Assembly: GCF_001940785.1 (NCBI RefSeq)
Contig: NZ_MSLS01000004.1
Location: 1-64,000, forward strand
Length of the DNA stretch: 64,000 nt
DNA from: Bacillus sp. MRMR6
GTDB taxonomy: Bacteria > Bacillota > Bacilli > Bacillales > Cytobacillaceae
Direction of reading: 5' to 3'
This document shows, one piece after another, positions 21,259 to 32,090 of this stretch; positions within the stretch are counted from its first letter, which is position 1, and every line of letters begins with the position of its first letter. Under the pieces are notes generated by a model. That model was not told where the DNA came from. It ran no database searches and saw only the letters and a list, made by a program, of their open reading frames with translations. Both the position numbers and the translations under genes were made by a program.

Positions 21259-23526
21259 ATGCAATATTTAACGGACAAGCTATTGAATGGTTTAAATCCA
21301 GAACAGCAAAATGCAGTAAAAGCAACAGACGGTCCACTTCTGCTCATGGCAGGTGCCGGCAGTGGTAAAACTCGAGTGCTTACACATAGAATTGCTTATT
21401 TAATTGTTGAAAAACGAGTCAATCCTTATAACATTTTAGCGATTACCTTTACGAATAAAGCATCTCGTGAGATGAGAGAGAGAATTAGTAAAATGATGGG
21501 CGGCGTGGCAGACGAAATTTGGATCTCCACCTTTCACTCCATGTGCGTAAGAATTTTAAGAAGAGATATCGACCGCATGGGGTACAACCGTAACTTTACG
21601 ATTTTAGATACCGGTGATCAGCAGTCTGTCGTAAAAAGGATCCTAAAGGAAAAAAATATCGACCCGAAGAAATATGACCCGCGAGCGATATTAGGTTCGA
21701 TTAGTTCGGCAAAGAATGAATTAATTGATCCAGAGGAATATGCAAAAACAGCAGGCGGCTATTTTGAACAGGTTGTTAGTGACGTGTACGAGAAATATCA
21801 AAAGCGTCTTCGCAAAAATCAAGCACTTGATTTTGATGACTTAATTATGCTGACCATTCAGTTGTTTAAACGAGTTCCTGAGGTGTTGGAATACTATCAG
21901 CGTAAATTTCAATATATTCACGTCGATGAGTACCAGGATACAAACAAAGCTCAATACTTATTAGTTAAACTGCTGGCAAATCGCTTCCAGAATCTTTGTG
22001 TTGTCGGGGATTCGGATCAGTCGATTTATCGCTGGAGAGGTGCCGATATTGCCAACATCCTTTCTTTTGAAAAAGACTACCCAAATGCGACGGTTATTTT
22101 GCTTGAGCAAAACTACCGCTCAACGAAAAGGATTTTGCTTGCTGCTAATAAAGTAATAGAAAACAATATGACCAGAAAAGCAAAAAACCTTTGGACTGAA
22201 AATCCAGAGGGCAATAAACTCGTCTATTATCGTGCGGACAGTGAGCAGGGGGAGGCCCAGTTCGTAGCGGGAAAAATTAAAGAAATAACTTTTAATAATG
22301 CTTGTAAACATTCGGACATTGCCATCCTTTATCGTACAAATGCACAGTCGCGTGTGATGGAGGAAGTACTTCTCAAATCAAATATCGAATACAGCATTGT
22401 CGGCGGAACAAAGTTCTATGACAGAAAAGAAATCAAGGATACGCTTGCCTACCTGCGTTTAATTTCGAATCCCTATGATGATTTCAGCTTGCAGCGAATT
22501 ATCAACGTGCCAAAACGAGGCATTGGCTCAAGCTCGGTTGATAAAATGGCTGATTTTGCTGCGATGCATGATATCTCTATTTTCCAAGCACTAGACTCTG
22601 TTGAGTTAATGGGGTTAAGCCCAAAGATCACGAAGTCCGCGAGAGAATTTAGAGACTTAATTAGAAACTATACACAAATGCAGGAGTTCTTATCGGTAAC
22701 AGAGCTTGTCGAAGCGATACTTGATAAGTCAGGCTATACAGAAATGCTTAAGGCTGAAAAGTCGCTTGAAGCACAAAGCCGCCTCGAGAACTTAGATGAA
22801 TTACTTTCTGTAACCAAAAGCTTTGAGGAGTCAAGTGAAGATAGAAGTCTCGTTGCCTTTTTAACGGATTTAGCTCTTGTAGCAGATATTGATTCGCTTG
22901 ATGAGGACGGCGAAGAAAAGGCTGATGCCATTACCCTGATGACATTGCACTCGGCAAAGGGATTAGAATTTCCTGTTGTCTTCTTAATTGGTATGGAAGA
23001 AGGGGTTTTCCCGCACAGCCGCTCGCTCATGGAAGAAGCAGAAATGGAAGAGGAGCGCCGTTTGGCTTATGTTGGAATAACAAGAGCAGAGCAAAAGCTT
23101 TTCTTGACCAATGCTCAGATGAGAACATTATTTGGCCGAACCAATATGAATCCAGCATCAAGATTCATTAAAGAAATTCCAGAAGATCTCTTAGAAGGAG
23201 TCGAACCAGAACAAAAAAGCACTCCATTCGGCTCAAGAGGCAGTTCTTTTGGCCGAGCTAGCAGTATGGCAAGCGGAGGCTCAGGCAGCAGTACGTTTGG
23301 AACTCCAGTTGCCAGAAAACCAGTTATGCGTCCTATTGCTTCGACGACTGGCGGGGACGAACTTGGCTGGAAGGTCGGCGATAAAGCCGAGCATGGTAAA
23401 TGGGGAATCGGTACCGTTGTGAGTGTTAAGGGTGAAGGCGAAGGAACCGAGCTCGACATTGCGTTTCCAAGCCCAACCGGCATCAAACGATTACTTGCGA
23501 AATTTGCACCGATAAAAAAAGCATAA
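21259..23526 (+). CDS. pcrA: ATP-dependent DNA helicase PcrA
   Basis: About 755 residues. UvrD/Rep superfamily 1A helicase for repair and replication-fork maintenance. Walker A AGAGSGKT at residues 31-38, Walker [38 protein letters not shown] and [13 protein letters not shown] are all present. A Ser/Gly-rich linker is followed by a C-terminal Tudor-like segment ([18 protein letters not shown]) that in PcrA binds RNA polymerase. The ATG at 21259 gives the conserved N terminus [16 protein letters not shown]; an upstream in-frame start is not preferred. Confidence 0.95.
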   Translation: MQYLTDKLLNGLNPEQQNAVKATDGPLLLMAGAGSGKTRVLTHRIAYLIVEKRVNPYNILAITFTNKASREMRERISKMMGGVADEIWISTFHSMCVRILRRDIDRMGYNRNFTILDTGDQQSVVKRILKEKNIDPKKYDPRAILGSISSAKNELIDPEEYAKTAGGYFEQVVSDVYEKYQKRLRKNQALDFDDLIMLTIQLFKRVPEVLEYYQRKFQYIHVDEYQDTNKAQYLLVKLLANRFQNLCVVGDSDQSIYRWRGADIANILSFEKDYPNATVILLEQNYRSTKRILLAANKVIENNMTRKAKNLWTENPEGNKLVYYRADSEQGEAQFVAGKIKEITFNNACKHSDIAILYRTNAQSRVMEEVLLKSNIEYSIVGGTKFYDRKEIKDTLAYLRLISNPYDDFSLQRIINVPKRGIGSSSVDKMADFAAMHDISIFQALDSVELMGLSPKITKSAREFRDLIRNYTQMQEFLSVTELVEAILDKSGYTEMLKAEKSLEAQSRLENLDELLSVTKSFEESSEDRSLVAFLTDLALVADIDSLDEDGEEKADAITLMTLHSAKGLEFPVVFLIGMEEGVFPHSRSLMEEAEMEEERRLAYVGITRAEQKLFLTNAQMRTLFGRTNMNPASRFIKEIPEDLLEGVEPEQKSTPFGSRGSSFGRASSMASGGSGSSTFGTPVARKPVMRPIASTTGGDELGWKVGDKAEHGKWGIGTVVSVKGEGEGTELDIAFPSPTGIKRLLAKFAPIKKA

Positions 23527-23653
23527 TTTTGATAAAAGTATAAGCGCCTTGCTTATGACCCGAGCCCCTAGGCGCTGAAGCTACACATTGAAAATGCCCC
23601 TTTAATGGGGCTATTCTAGTATTACATTCATTTCATATGAAAGGGCTGGTTAG

Positions 23654-25660
<2,007 letters not shown>

Positions 25661-25674
25661 GAGGTGTTAACGAC

Positions 25675-26844
25675 GTGAGAAAACTCTCATTGCTCGCTCT
25701 AGTTCTTGTCTTGTTGCTCAGTGCATGCGCACCGAACTTTCAAAAGCAGGACAATGTGGTGAAAACAGAAGAAAAGGACGAAGAGAAAGCGATTATACCG
25801 AAATATAATATATCAGATAATTACTATCGGACCATTTTACCGTTTGTACCTGGGGAAGCACGCGGCTTGATTGTCAGCAATGTTAATACAAGGTATGACA
25901 TTAATGAATTTGAAACAGGCTTAATGAGAATTGCCCAGCAAAGCTTTGATCCTAAGACCTATCTTTTTCGTGAAGGACAAGAGATCAAACGTAATACCGT
26001 AAGGCTCTGGCTGAATCGAAAATACACCGAGCAGCAATTAGCTGAAAAAGGGGTAAAAGCAGAAAACAATATCGGATTAAACCCATTGCTGCAAGAGTCA
26101 GATGACCTTAAAGATAGTAACAATAAAAGCCCTATTTATTTGGCGCATATTCTCGAGCACAATTATTTAATCAAGGGTGAGAATGATGACACGGTTCGTT
26201 TAGGCGGTGTAGTCATTGGACTTGCATTAAATTCGGTTTATTATTACCAAACAGTCAAAGACGGTCCAGTATATGAAACAAAGATTGATTTTTCGACGAT
26301 GGAAAGTGAAGGGAAAAAGATTGCCCAAGAAGTTCTTAACCGTCTGCGAGCAACGAAAAACCTAAAGGATGTCCCCATTACGATTGCCTTGTTTGAACAG
26401 CAAAGCAAATCTTCCGTTGTTCCTGGTACCTTTTTCACGTATACGACAGTGGACAAAGGTAGTTCAACCATTGATGGCTGGGAGCCAGTCGATGAAAAGT
26501 ACTTTTTATTTCCTTCTACCCAGGCGCAAGAGTCACACCGGGATGATGTTACGGCATTCCTTAATTTTAAACAGGATGTTGAGAAATACTTTCCGAACTT
26601 TAATGGGGTAATTGGCCGTGCATTCTATGTAGGTGATCAATTTCAGGAACTGAATATATCGATTCCAATTCAGTTTTATGGAAAATCAGAGGCAATTGGG
26701 TTCGTTCAATATGTGACAGGACTAGTACTCGAACATTTTCCAAAGTACATTTCTGTTTCTGTAAGTGTTACATCCGTTGGTGGCCCTGAGGCATTAATCG
26801 TCAGAAAAGCAAATGAAACAGAACCGTTTGTTCATATTTATTAA
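25675..26844 (+). CDS. yerH: CamS-family lipoprotein (YerH)
   Basis: 389 residues. Signal MRKLSLLALVLVLLLSAC with lipobox LLSAC, then a CamS domain (NYYRTILPFVPGEARGLIV, QEVLNRLRATKNLKDVPITIALFEQ). CamS lipoproteins include the precursor of the staphylococcal sex-pheromone peptide cAM373; whether the Bacillus signal peptide acts as a signal is unknown. GTG start at 25675 behind GAGGTG. It lies 14 nt after ligA and is probably cotranscribed, as in B. subtilis. Confidence 0.9.
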   Translation: MRKLSLLALVLVLLLSACAPNFQKQDNVVKTEEKDEEKAIIPKYNISDNYYRTILPFVPGEARGLIVSNVNTRYDINEFETGLMRIAQQSFDPKTYLFREGQEIKRNTVRLWLNRKYTEQQLAEKGVKAENNIGLNPLLQESDDLKDSNNKSPIYLAHILEHNYLIKGENDDTVRLGGVVIGLALNSVYYYQTVKDGPVYETKIDFSTMESEGKKIAQEVLNRLRATKNLKDVPITIALFEQQSKSSVVPGTFFTYTTVDKGSSTIDGWEPVDEKYFLFPSTQAQESHRDDVTAFLNFKQDVEKYFPNFNGVIGRAFYVGDQFQELNISIPIQFYGKSEAIGFVQYVTGLVLEHFPKYISVSVSVTSVGGPEALIVRKANETEPFVHIY

Positions 26845-26847
26845 GAG

Positions 26848-26873
26848 AGTCCGGCAGAAATGCTGGGCTTTTG
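26848..26873 (+). terminator. Terminator after yerH
   Basis: AGTCCGGCA / TGCTGGGCTT stem (two G-U pairs) with a GAAA loop and a short T-run, directly after the yerH stop. Confidence 0.65.
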
Positions 26874-26888
26874 TGATGCCTCTTATCA

Positions 26889-26942
26889 TTGATAGTGTGA
26901 AATGAATCATGTTAGAATGAACAGTGTGTGAAAACGTTTTAA
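26889..26942 (+). promoter_or_regulatory. Promoter and CcpA cre site of the P5C dehydrogenase gene
   Basis: TTGATA at 26889 and TAGAAT at 26913 with an 18-nt spacer form a probable SigA promoter. The near-palindrome TGAAAACGTTTTAA at 26929-26942 resembles a cre and lies just downstream of the inferred transcription start, a position where CcpA blocks transcription. This fits catabolite repression of proline/arginine breakdown. Confidence 0.55.
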
Positions 26943-26961
26943 TACATAGGAGGGTTATGTG

Positions 26962-28509
26962 ATGGTGCAACCGTATAAGCATGAGCCATTTACTGATTTT
27001 ACAATTGACGAAAACCGCCAGGCCTATTTAAATGCGTTAAAAACAGTCGAAGGTTACCTTGGGCAGGATTACGCTCTTGTTATTGGCGGCGAAAAAGTGA
27101 CAACTGAGGATAAAATTGTTTCCTATAATCCATCTAATAAAGAAGAAGTGATTGGCCGCGTTTCAAAAGCGAGTCAAGAGCTTGCTGAACAAGCGATGCA
27201 AGCGGCAGTTGCTGCATATAAGACTTGGAAAAAAACAAAAGCAGAGGTACGTGCCGATGTCTTGTTTAAGGCGGCAGCGATTATCCGACGCCGTAAGCAT
27301 GAATTCTCAGCTCTTTTAACAAAGGAAGCAGGCAAGCCGTGGAGAGAAGCAGATGCAGATACGGCAGAAGCAATCGATTTCCTTGAATATTATGCTCGTC
27401 AAATGCTAGCGATCAAAGATGGTGTTCCAGTTAATAGCCGTCCGAATGAATTCAATCGTTATAACTATATTCCGCTGGGAGTAGGGATCATCATTTCACC
27501 ATGGAACTTCCCATTAGCGATTATGGCAGGAACAACTGTTGCAGCAATTGTGGCAGGTAATACGGTTCTTTTAAAACCAGCTTCTACTACCCCGATTGTT
27601 GCGGCTAAATTTGTAGAGGTAATGGAAGAAGCAGGCCTACCTGCAGGTGTATTAAACTTTGTTCCAGGTAGTGGGGCAGAGGTTGGCGACTATTTAGTGG
27701 ACCATAAAGATACTCGTTTCATCAGCTTCACGGGTTCACGTGATGTCGGACTCCGTATTTTTGAGCGCTCTTCAAAATTGAGCCCAGGCCAAATCTGGAT
27801 GAAGCGTTTAATTGCTGAAATGGGCGGTAAGGATACCATCGTGGTTGATTCAGAGGCAGACCTTGAGCTTGCTGCGCAGTCTATCGTAGCGGGTGCATTC
27901 GGTTTCTCTGGTCAAAAATGTTCAGCATGCTCACGCGCAATAGTTGTTGAGGATGTATATGACACAGTATTGAATCGTGTGGTTGAATTAACGAATGAAT
28001 TATTATTAGGAGACCCAACAGAGCAAGGTACGTTTATGGGTCCAGTTAACGATAACAATGCCTTCAAAAAGATCATGGAATACGTTGAAATTGGCAAGCG
28101 GGAAGGCAGATTAATGACTGGCGGCGAGGGAGACAACTCAAAAGGATATTTTATTCAGCCAACTGTTTTTGCTGACCTTGATCCAAAAGCACGAATCATG
28201 CAGGAAGAAATTTTCGGTCCGGTGGTTGGTTTCACAAAGGCAAAGGATTTTACAGAAGCAATTGAAATTGCCAACAATACTGAGTACGGCTTAACAGGAG
28301 CAGTCATTACGACAAACCGTGCTCACCAAGAGCAGGCTCGTGAAGACTTCCATGTGGGGAACCTTTACTTCAACCGTTCTTGTACAGGAGCAATCGTTGG
28401 CTACCAGCCATTCGGCGGCTTTAACATGTCAGGTACCGACTCCAAAGCAGGCGGCCCAGATTACCTATTACTTCATATGCAAGCAAAAACGACATCTGAG
28501 ATGTACTAA
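26962..28509 (+). CDS. pruA: 1-Pyrroline-5-carboxylate dehydrogenase
   Basis: 515 residues, closely like B. subtilis RocA/PutC. Oxidises P5C/glutamate semialdehyde to glutamate with NAD+, last step of proline and arginine degradation. Aldehyde dehydrogenase signatures: [10 protein letters not shown]-type cofactor motif, [11 protein letters not shown] with the catalytic Glu and [10 protein letters not shown] with the catalytic Cys. The C-terminal [22 protein letters not shown] is typical. Start ATG 26962, 7 nt after AGGAGGG. Alone here, with no proline dehydrogenase or rocDEF beside it; rocA is an alternative symbol. Confidence 0.93.
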   Translation: MVQPYKHEPFTDFTIDENRQAYLNALKTVEGYLGQDYALVIGGEKVTTEDKIVSYNPSNKEEVIGRVSKASQELAEQAMQAAVAAYKTWKKTKAEVRADVLFKAAAIIRRRKHEFSALLTKEAGKPWREADADTAEAIDFLEYYARQMLAIKDGVPVNSRPNEFNRYNYIPLGVGIIISPWNFPLAIMAGTTVAAIVAGNTVLLKPASTTPIVAAKFVEVMEEAGLPAGVLNFVPGSGAEVGDYLVDHKDTRFISFTGSRDVGLRIFERSSKLSPGQIWMKRLIAEMGGKDTIVVDSEADLELAAQSIVAGAFGFSGQKCSACSRAIVVEDVYDTVLNRVVELTNELLLGDPTEQGTFMGPVNDNNAFKKIMEYVEIGKREGRLMTGGEGDNSKGYFIQPTVFADLDPKARIMQEEIFGPVVGFTKAKDFTEAIEIANNTEYGLTGAVITTNRAHQEQAREDFHVGNLYFNRSCTGAIVGYQPFGGFNMSGTDSKAGGPDYLLLHMQAKTTSEMY

Positions 28510-28527
28510 TAATAGATTTAAAGAAGA

Positions 28528-28559
28528 AAGGCCCAATTCATTTGAATTGGGCTTTGTTT
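28528..28559 (+). terminator. Terminator after pruA
   Basis: AAGGCCCAATTC / GAATTGGGCTTTG hairpin with a 4-nt loop and T-rich tail. Confidence 0.85.
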
Positions 28560-28744
28560 GGGTGCACTTCATCTAGAGTAAGTCAAATCATTTTCTTTAT
28601 AAGTATTTTTCTTTTTTTTGAAATAATAAATATCAAATACCATTTGTATTCCTATCATATTTGGACGAGTGCCTCGGCTTCATTATTTCACCTATGTACG
28701 TTTACCTTATTCATACTATTAAAGTACTTTAATAAGAAGGTGGA

Positions 28745-29263
28745 ATGGTTTTAGTGAATCGACATATACCTCTCTATGAAGGTCAATTTGATACGAATGA
28801 TATATTTATCATAAGTGCAATTATTATCTTATATTTGCTTATTTGCTTATCACCGAAGATTTTTTCAAAAAAGAGTACCTCTTTTTTATTAGTTTTTTAT
28901 AGTATTACAATTGCAAGCATCTTTGACAATTCCATTGGTGCTCACATCTTTGACTACTACGATATTATGGATGGTAAAAAATATACCATCATGGATCTAG
29001 TTGTCTATTTAGTATATGGGCCTTTTGGATATTTTTTTATTTACATCTATGAACGGTATAAAATAAGGGGTCATTGGGTTCTCATTTACCTGTTAGCTTG
29101 GACGTTTGTAAGTCTGTTATTTGAGTTTCTTAACGTAAGATTGGGTGTGTTTACATATAAAAATGGGTATAAGTGGTACTTTTCTATTCCCATTTATATG
29201 TATGTGCAATTGCTTTTGTTTTACTTATATAAACTAATAATTAAAGAAAACAAGGTGATCTAA
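28745..29263 (+). CDS. Multi-pass membrane protein of unknown function
   Basis: About 170 residues with five or so hydrophobic segments, rich in Ile, Tyr and Phe. The block IMDLVVYLVYGPFGYFFIYIYERY followed by WTFVSLLFEFLNVRLGVF and YKWYFSIPIYMY resembles small Firmicute membrane proteins of the CBO0543 type, but this is not certain. Start is ambiguous: ATG at 28745 sits too close to AAGGTGG, and GTG at 28754 has better spacing. Low GC, accessory region, no partner gene. Function not assigned. Confidence 0.65.
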   Translation: MVLVNRHIPLYEGQFDTNDIFIISAIIILYLLICLSPKIFSKKSTSFLLVFYSITIASIFDNSIGAHIFDYYDIMDGKKYTIMDLVVYLVYGPFGYFFIYIYERYKIRGHWVLIYLLAWTFVSLLFEFLNVRLGVFTYKNGYKWYFSIPIYMYVQLLLFYLYKLIIKENKVI

Positions 29264-29360
29264 TAGGTAGGTTCGAAAAATTTTGAGTCGCGGAAGACCT
29301 AAGGGCTAACTCGAAACAGGTGACTATATCCATGTTGACGGGGAAGCTGGAGAAAAATTG

Positions 29361-29391
29361 AAAAAGGTGGGATGACCAATCCCACCTTTTT
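29361..29391. terminator. Bidirectional terminator between convergent genes
   Basis: AAAAAGGTGGGA / TCCCACCTTTTT hairpin with a 7-nt loop; A- and T-runs on both sides allow it to work for the plus-strand membrane protein gene and the minus-strand gene below. Confidence 0.85.
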
Positions 29392-29425
29392 CGGTTGCTA
29401 ATTATTATATTGTATCAACCTTCTT

Positions 29426-29782
29426 TTATTTAAACGCATAATTATATAAGCCAAAGTATAAAGGTCCAAGTAAGACGATTAAAGTGATTCCGATAATCGC
29501 TAGTTTAACGGATTGAGGTGTCTGATCATCATCTTTGACATCTTCATGGAAATTTTTGAAGCTAAAATAAACATCCCATAATATAGCGATTACAAAGACA
29601 AATTTCCATACAAGAGGAATAAGGAATTGATTATTTGTAACATAACCAAACAAACCGATCCAAGTGATGACGGAAAATATAAAATCTACTATACCAATAG
29701 TTGTTTCATACTTGGTGAGTAGTATTCCAACCACAGCTATTGCTAGAAATCCTAAGTAACAATACCAAAAAATATCAATCAT
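29426..29782 (-). CDS. Small membrane protein of unknown function
   Basis: 118 residues with four hydrophobic segments (about 3-22, 28-46, 53-72, 91-112) and a charged loop HEDVKDDDQ between the last two. GGGAAAGAG precedes the ATG. No family recognised. It runs in the same direction as the hydrolase and acyltransferase genes upstream, and could be the last gene of that group, with a gap of about 40 nt. Confidence 0.6.
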   Translation of the reverse strand: MIDIFWYCYLGFLAIAVVGILLTKYETTIGIVDFIFSVITWIGLFGYVTNNQFLIPLVWKFVFVIAILWDVYFSFKNFHEDVKDDDQTPQSVKLAIIGITLIVLLGPLYFGLYNYAFK

Positions 29783-29823
29783 ATTTATTTGCTCTTTCCC
29801 TATAATTTTATGAATAAAACAAT

Positions 29824-30702
29824 TTAATAATAGTTATCCAAGAACTCATTTATTACACGATTAATATGTACTAAATGATGTTCTGATGGAAAATGTCCCA
29901 TATCTATTGTTTCAATTTTTTTAAGATTGGGGATAATCTCCTTTGCTTTAAGACTCACCTTTTCGGCAGGGAAGAAGACATCGTTCCTTCCTGTGATCAC
30001 CATGGTTGGCGAACTATAGTGGATCAACTCTTCTTTTGTTGTTAACTTTGGCATGTCCTGCTCAAGTTTTACGTGTTTGAAAATATGACTAATAACCTCT
30101 TTATCCAGTTCCTTCATACTTCGTTCAGACATAATATCAGCAATTTTATTCATATGACTCTTTTTATCGGTTATTTTATAAAGCATTAAGGGAACTAAGA
30201 TTTTCTTAATCATCTCCCATTTTGATCCGAGCTGAATCCCCGCCGGGCAAACTAAAATAGCACAAGCAATTTTTTCAGGCATATGGGCAGCCAGTCTTAG
30301 CGTAATCCCCCCACCGTAAGAGGGGCCAAGAAAGGCAGACCTTGGAATTTGAAAGTGAGCCATTAATTCAGAAATCCACTGTGCAAAACTAGCATCTTTG
30401 GCAGAAATTCTATTTTCGTCACTAAAGCCAGGATGCCCGATCGTGTCCGGAGCATAGACTCTGTACTCTTTTAACAAGGGAGTGAACCATGATAATGTCA
30501 TAGGATTAATGCAGTTTCCGCCCTGGAAGATGAATAATGGTTTCCCATCCTTAGGCCCGGCTACTAACACATGAGTGTTTCCAAAGGAGGTTTGAACATA
30601 ACTTCTTTCGAAATCCACTCCTATTTGCTCTAAGTAATGTTCATAATCATTAGCAAGTGCTTGCTTTCCTGTACTATCTTTATAGATTAAATGTTTCTCC
30701 AT
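29824..30702 (-). CDS. Alpha/beta hydrolase
   Basis: About 292 residues. Alpha/beta hydrolase with nucleophile Ser in LGPSYGGG near residue 143, acid Asp in ITGRNDVFFP near 240 and His in IDMGHFPSEHH near 270. FIFQGGNCINP near 80 gives the oxyanion region. The ATG at 30702 is chosen because GAGGTG lies 4-5 nt upstream; the ATG 12 nt earlier overlaps it. It follows the acyltransferase gene by 22 nt, so the two are likely one transcript. Substrate unknown. Confidence 0.82.
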   Translation of the reverse strand: MEKHLIYKDSTGKQALANDYEHYLEQIGVDFERSYVQTSFGNTHVLVAGPKDGKPLFIFQGGNCINPMTLSWFTPLLKEYRVYAPDTIGHPGFSDENRISAKDASFAQWISELMAHFQIPRSAFLGPSYGGGITLRLAAHMPEKIACAILVCPAGIQLGSKWEMIKKILVPLMLYKITDKKSHMNKIADIMSERSMKELDKEVISHIFKHVKLEQDMPKLTTKEELIHYSSPTMVITGRNDVFFPAEKVSLKAKEIIPNLKKIETIDMGHFPSEHHLVHINRVINEFLDNYY

Positions 30703-30724
30703 TACACACCTCATTTTCTATTTC

Positions 30725-31858
30725 TTAATAGGTAATATTTTTGTCAGTTGCAACTGCTTTAGCAATTTTCTTACCTTTCATCCCAAAAAAGAACCTTAGT
30801 ATTCCGATACGGCAAATAATAAGATGGTAAAGAAGCATAATGATGACAAAGGATCCGCCTACTAGGAAGCTAACCTTAAGCGGCAGCGGCCAAGAAAGAT
30901 CATAGATTTGATAGCCTAGCAGGACGATTACAGGCTGATGCAAAATATAGAACGGCATAGAGGCTTCGCTTCCATATTTTAAAAAGCGGTTAGACTTCTT
31001 CAAATATTTATCCGCAAAATAGAAGATACATAGTAACCAGCTCCAACAATTTATCACTTGAACAGCAAAGAAGATGGTATCTGCTATGGAACCCGATTGC
31101 GGAAACTTATCCATAAACATATAAATGAATACAACTGAGGTAATAACAGCAATGGTTAAATGAATTTTATAAGTCCGCTTCACTGCCTCTTTAAAGCCCT
31201 CATTAGAGAAAAAATAAAACCCATAAATAAAGGTTACTAGATAAAATAGCAGATCCCAGCCGCCTAGATTAACTGTTTCAACTACTCCTGTGCCAAATAA
31301 TAGGAGGGGAAGAACGACAAAATGCACCATGCTAAACTTGGCATTCCCCGAAAACTTTTTAAATAAAGGCAAGGTTAGAAAAGAAAAAATTAATAATAGA
31401 AATAAGTACCACAAATGCAAGCCAAAGAATGCAAAGTTCCCCGTTCCGCCAATTTCTAAATACACACCGTTAAGAAAGTGGGGAAGAAAGTCGATCAATG
31501 AACCGGTAAATTGATTGTGAGTCATCCTCTCAATATAGACTTGGTGAACCGTTAGAAAGACTACACCAAATAAAAGCGGTACTCCTAAACGCAAGAGGCG
31601 TTCATGGAGATAATCTTTAGCTGTTCGCTTCTTTAATGCATAGAACACACTAATTCCAGAGACGGCAAAAAAGATTGGCATCAACCATGAGCCAACAAAT
31701 AGTGAAAATGCTAGAATACTTCCTGAATCTAGTTGATTATTTTTTACATGCCAAGGAAATGGATTAAAGAACATTGCACAATGATAGAGAAAAACAGCTA
31801 ATGTAGCTAACACACGAATCCAATCTAGGTTATACTGCCTTTTAATCGTTCCAGCCAT
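30725..31858 (-). CDS. Acyltransferase-3 family membrane protein
   Basis: 377 residues with about ten membrane helices. N-terminal YNLDWIRVLATLAVFLYHCAMFF contains the conserved Arg and His of the acyltransferase-3 (OpgC/OafA-like) family, followed by FAVSGISVFYAL. These enzymes transfer acyl groups to surface glycans or other substrates across the membrane. GGGGTGAG precedes the start. Cotranscription with the downstream hydrolase suggests joint action on an acylated molecule, but that is inference. The divergent partner is nirB. Confidence 0.82.
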   Translation of the reverse strand: MAGTIKRQYNLDWIRVLATLAVFLYHCAMFFNPFPWHVKNNQLDSGSILAFSLFVGSWLMPIFFAVSGISVFYALKKRTAKDYLHERLLRLGVPLLFGVVFLTVHQVYIERMTHNQFTGSLIDFLPHFLNGVYLEIGGTGNFAFFGLHLWYLFLLLIFSFLTLPLFKKFSGNAKFSMVHFVVLPLLLFGTGVVETVNLGGWDLLFYLVTFIYGFYFFSNEGFKEAVKRTYKIHLTIAVITSVVFIYMFMDKFPQSGSIADTIFFAVQVINCWSWLLCIFYFADKYLKKSNRFLKYGSEASMPFYILHQPVIVLLGYQIYDLSWPLPLKVSFLVGGSFVIIMLLYHLIICRIGILRFFFGMKGKKIAKAVATDKNITY

Positions 31859-31948
31859 AACTCACCCCACAAAAAAGATAAAAGTCTCTACTGTAATATA
31901 ATTCCAAGCAAATACAATTATCCAACGATTTACCGATTATGACAATAA

Positions 31949-31964
31949 TGTGAAAATGTTCACA
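31949..31964. promoter_or_regulatory. Fnr-type box 1 upstream of nirB
   Basis: TGTGAAAATGTTCACA is a TGTGA-N6-TCACA palindrome, the Bacillus Fnr consensus form. Centre at about 31956.5, some 71 nt before the inferred transcription start. Confidence 0.65.
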
Positions 31965-31978
31965 ACCATACTGTGAAA

Positions 31979-31994
31979 TGTGACGTACCTCACA
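31979..31994. promoter_or_regulatory. Fnr-type box 2 upstream of nirB
   Basis: TGTGACGTACCTCACA again fits TGTGA-N6-TCACA. Its centre at about 31986.5 is 30 bp from box 1 and about 41 bp before the inferred start near 32027 (from TACAAT at 32015-32020), the usual class II activator position. Confidence 0.68.
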
Positions 31995-32090
31995 ATTTTT
32001 TAGGTCCTCCGAGATTACAATATAACTATAAGGAAAACCATAATAAACGTAAAAACCGATGATATATATAACATATAAGGAGCGATCCAC

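Noticed and set aside
28542-28754. 70-codon hydrophobic open frame after pruA
   Set aside because: Begins inside the pruA terminator, has no ribosome binding site and overlaps the next gene.
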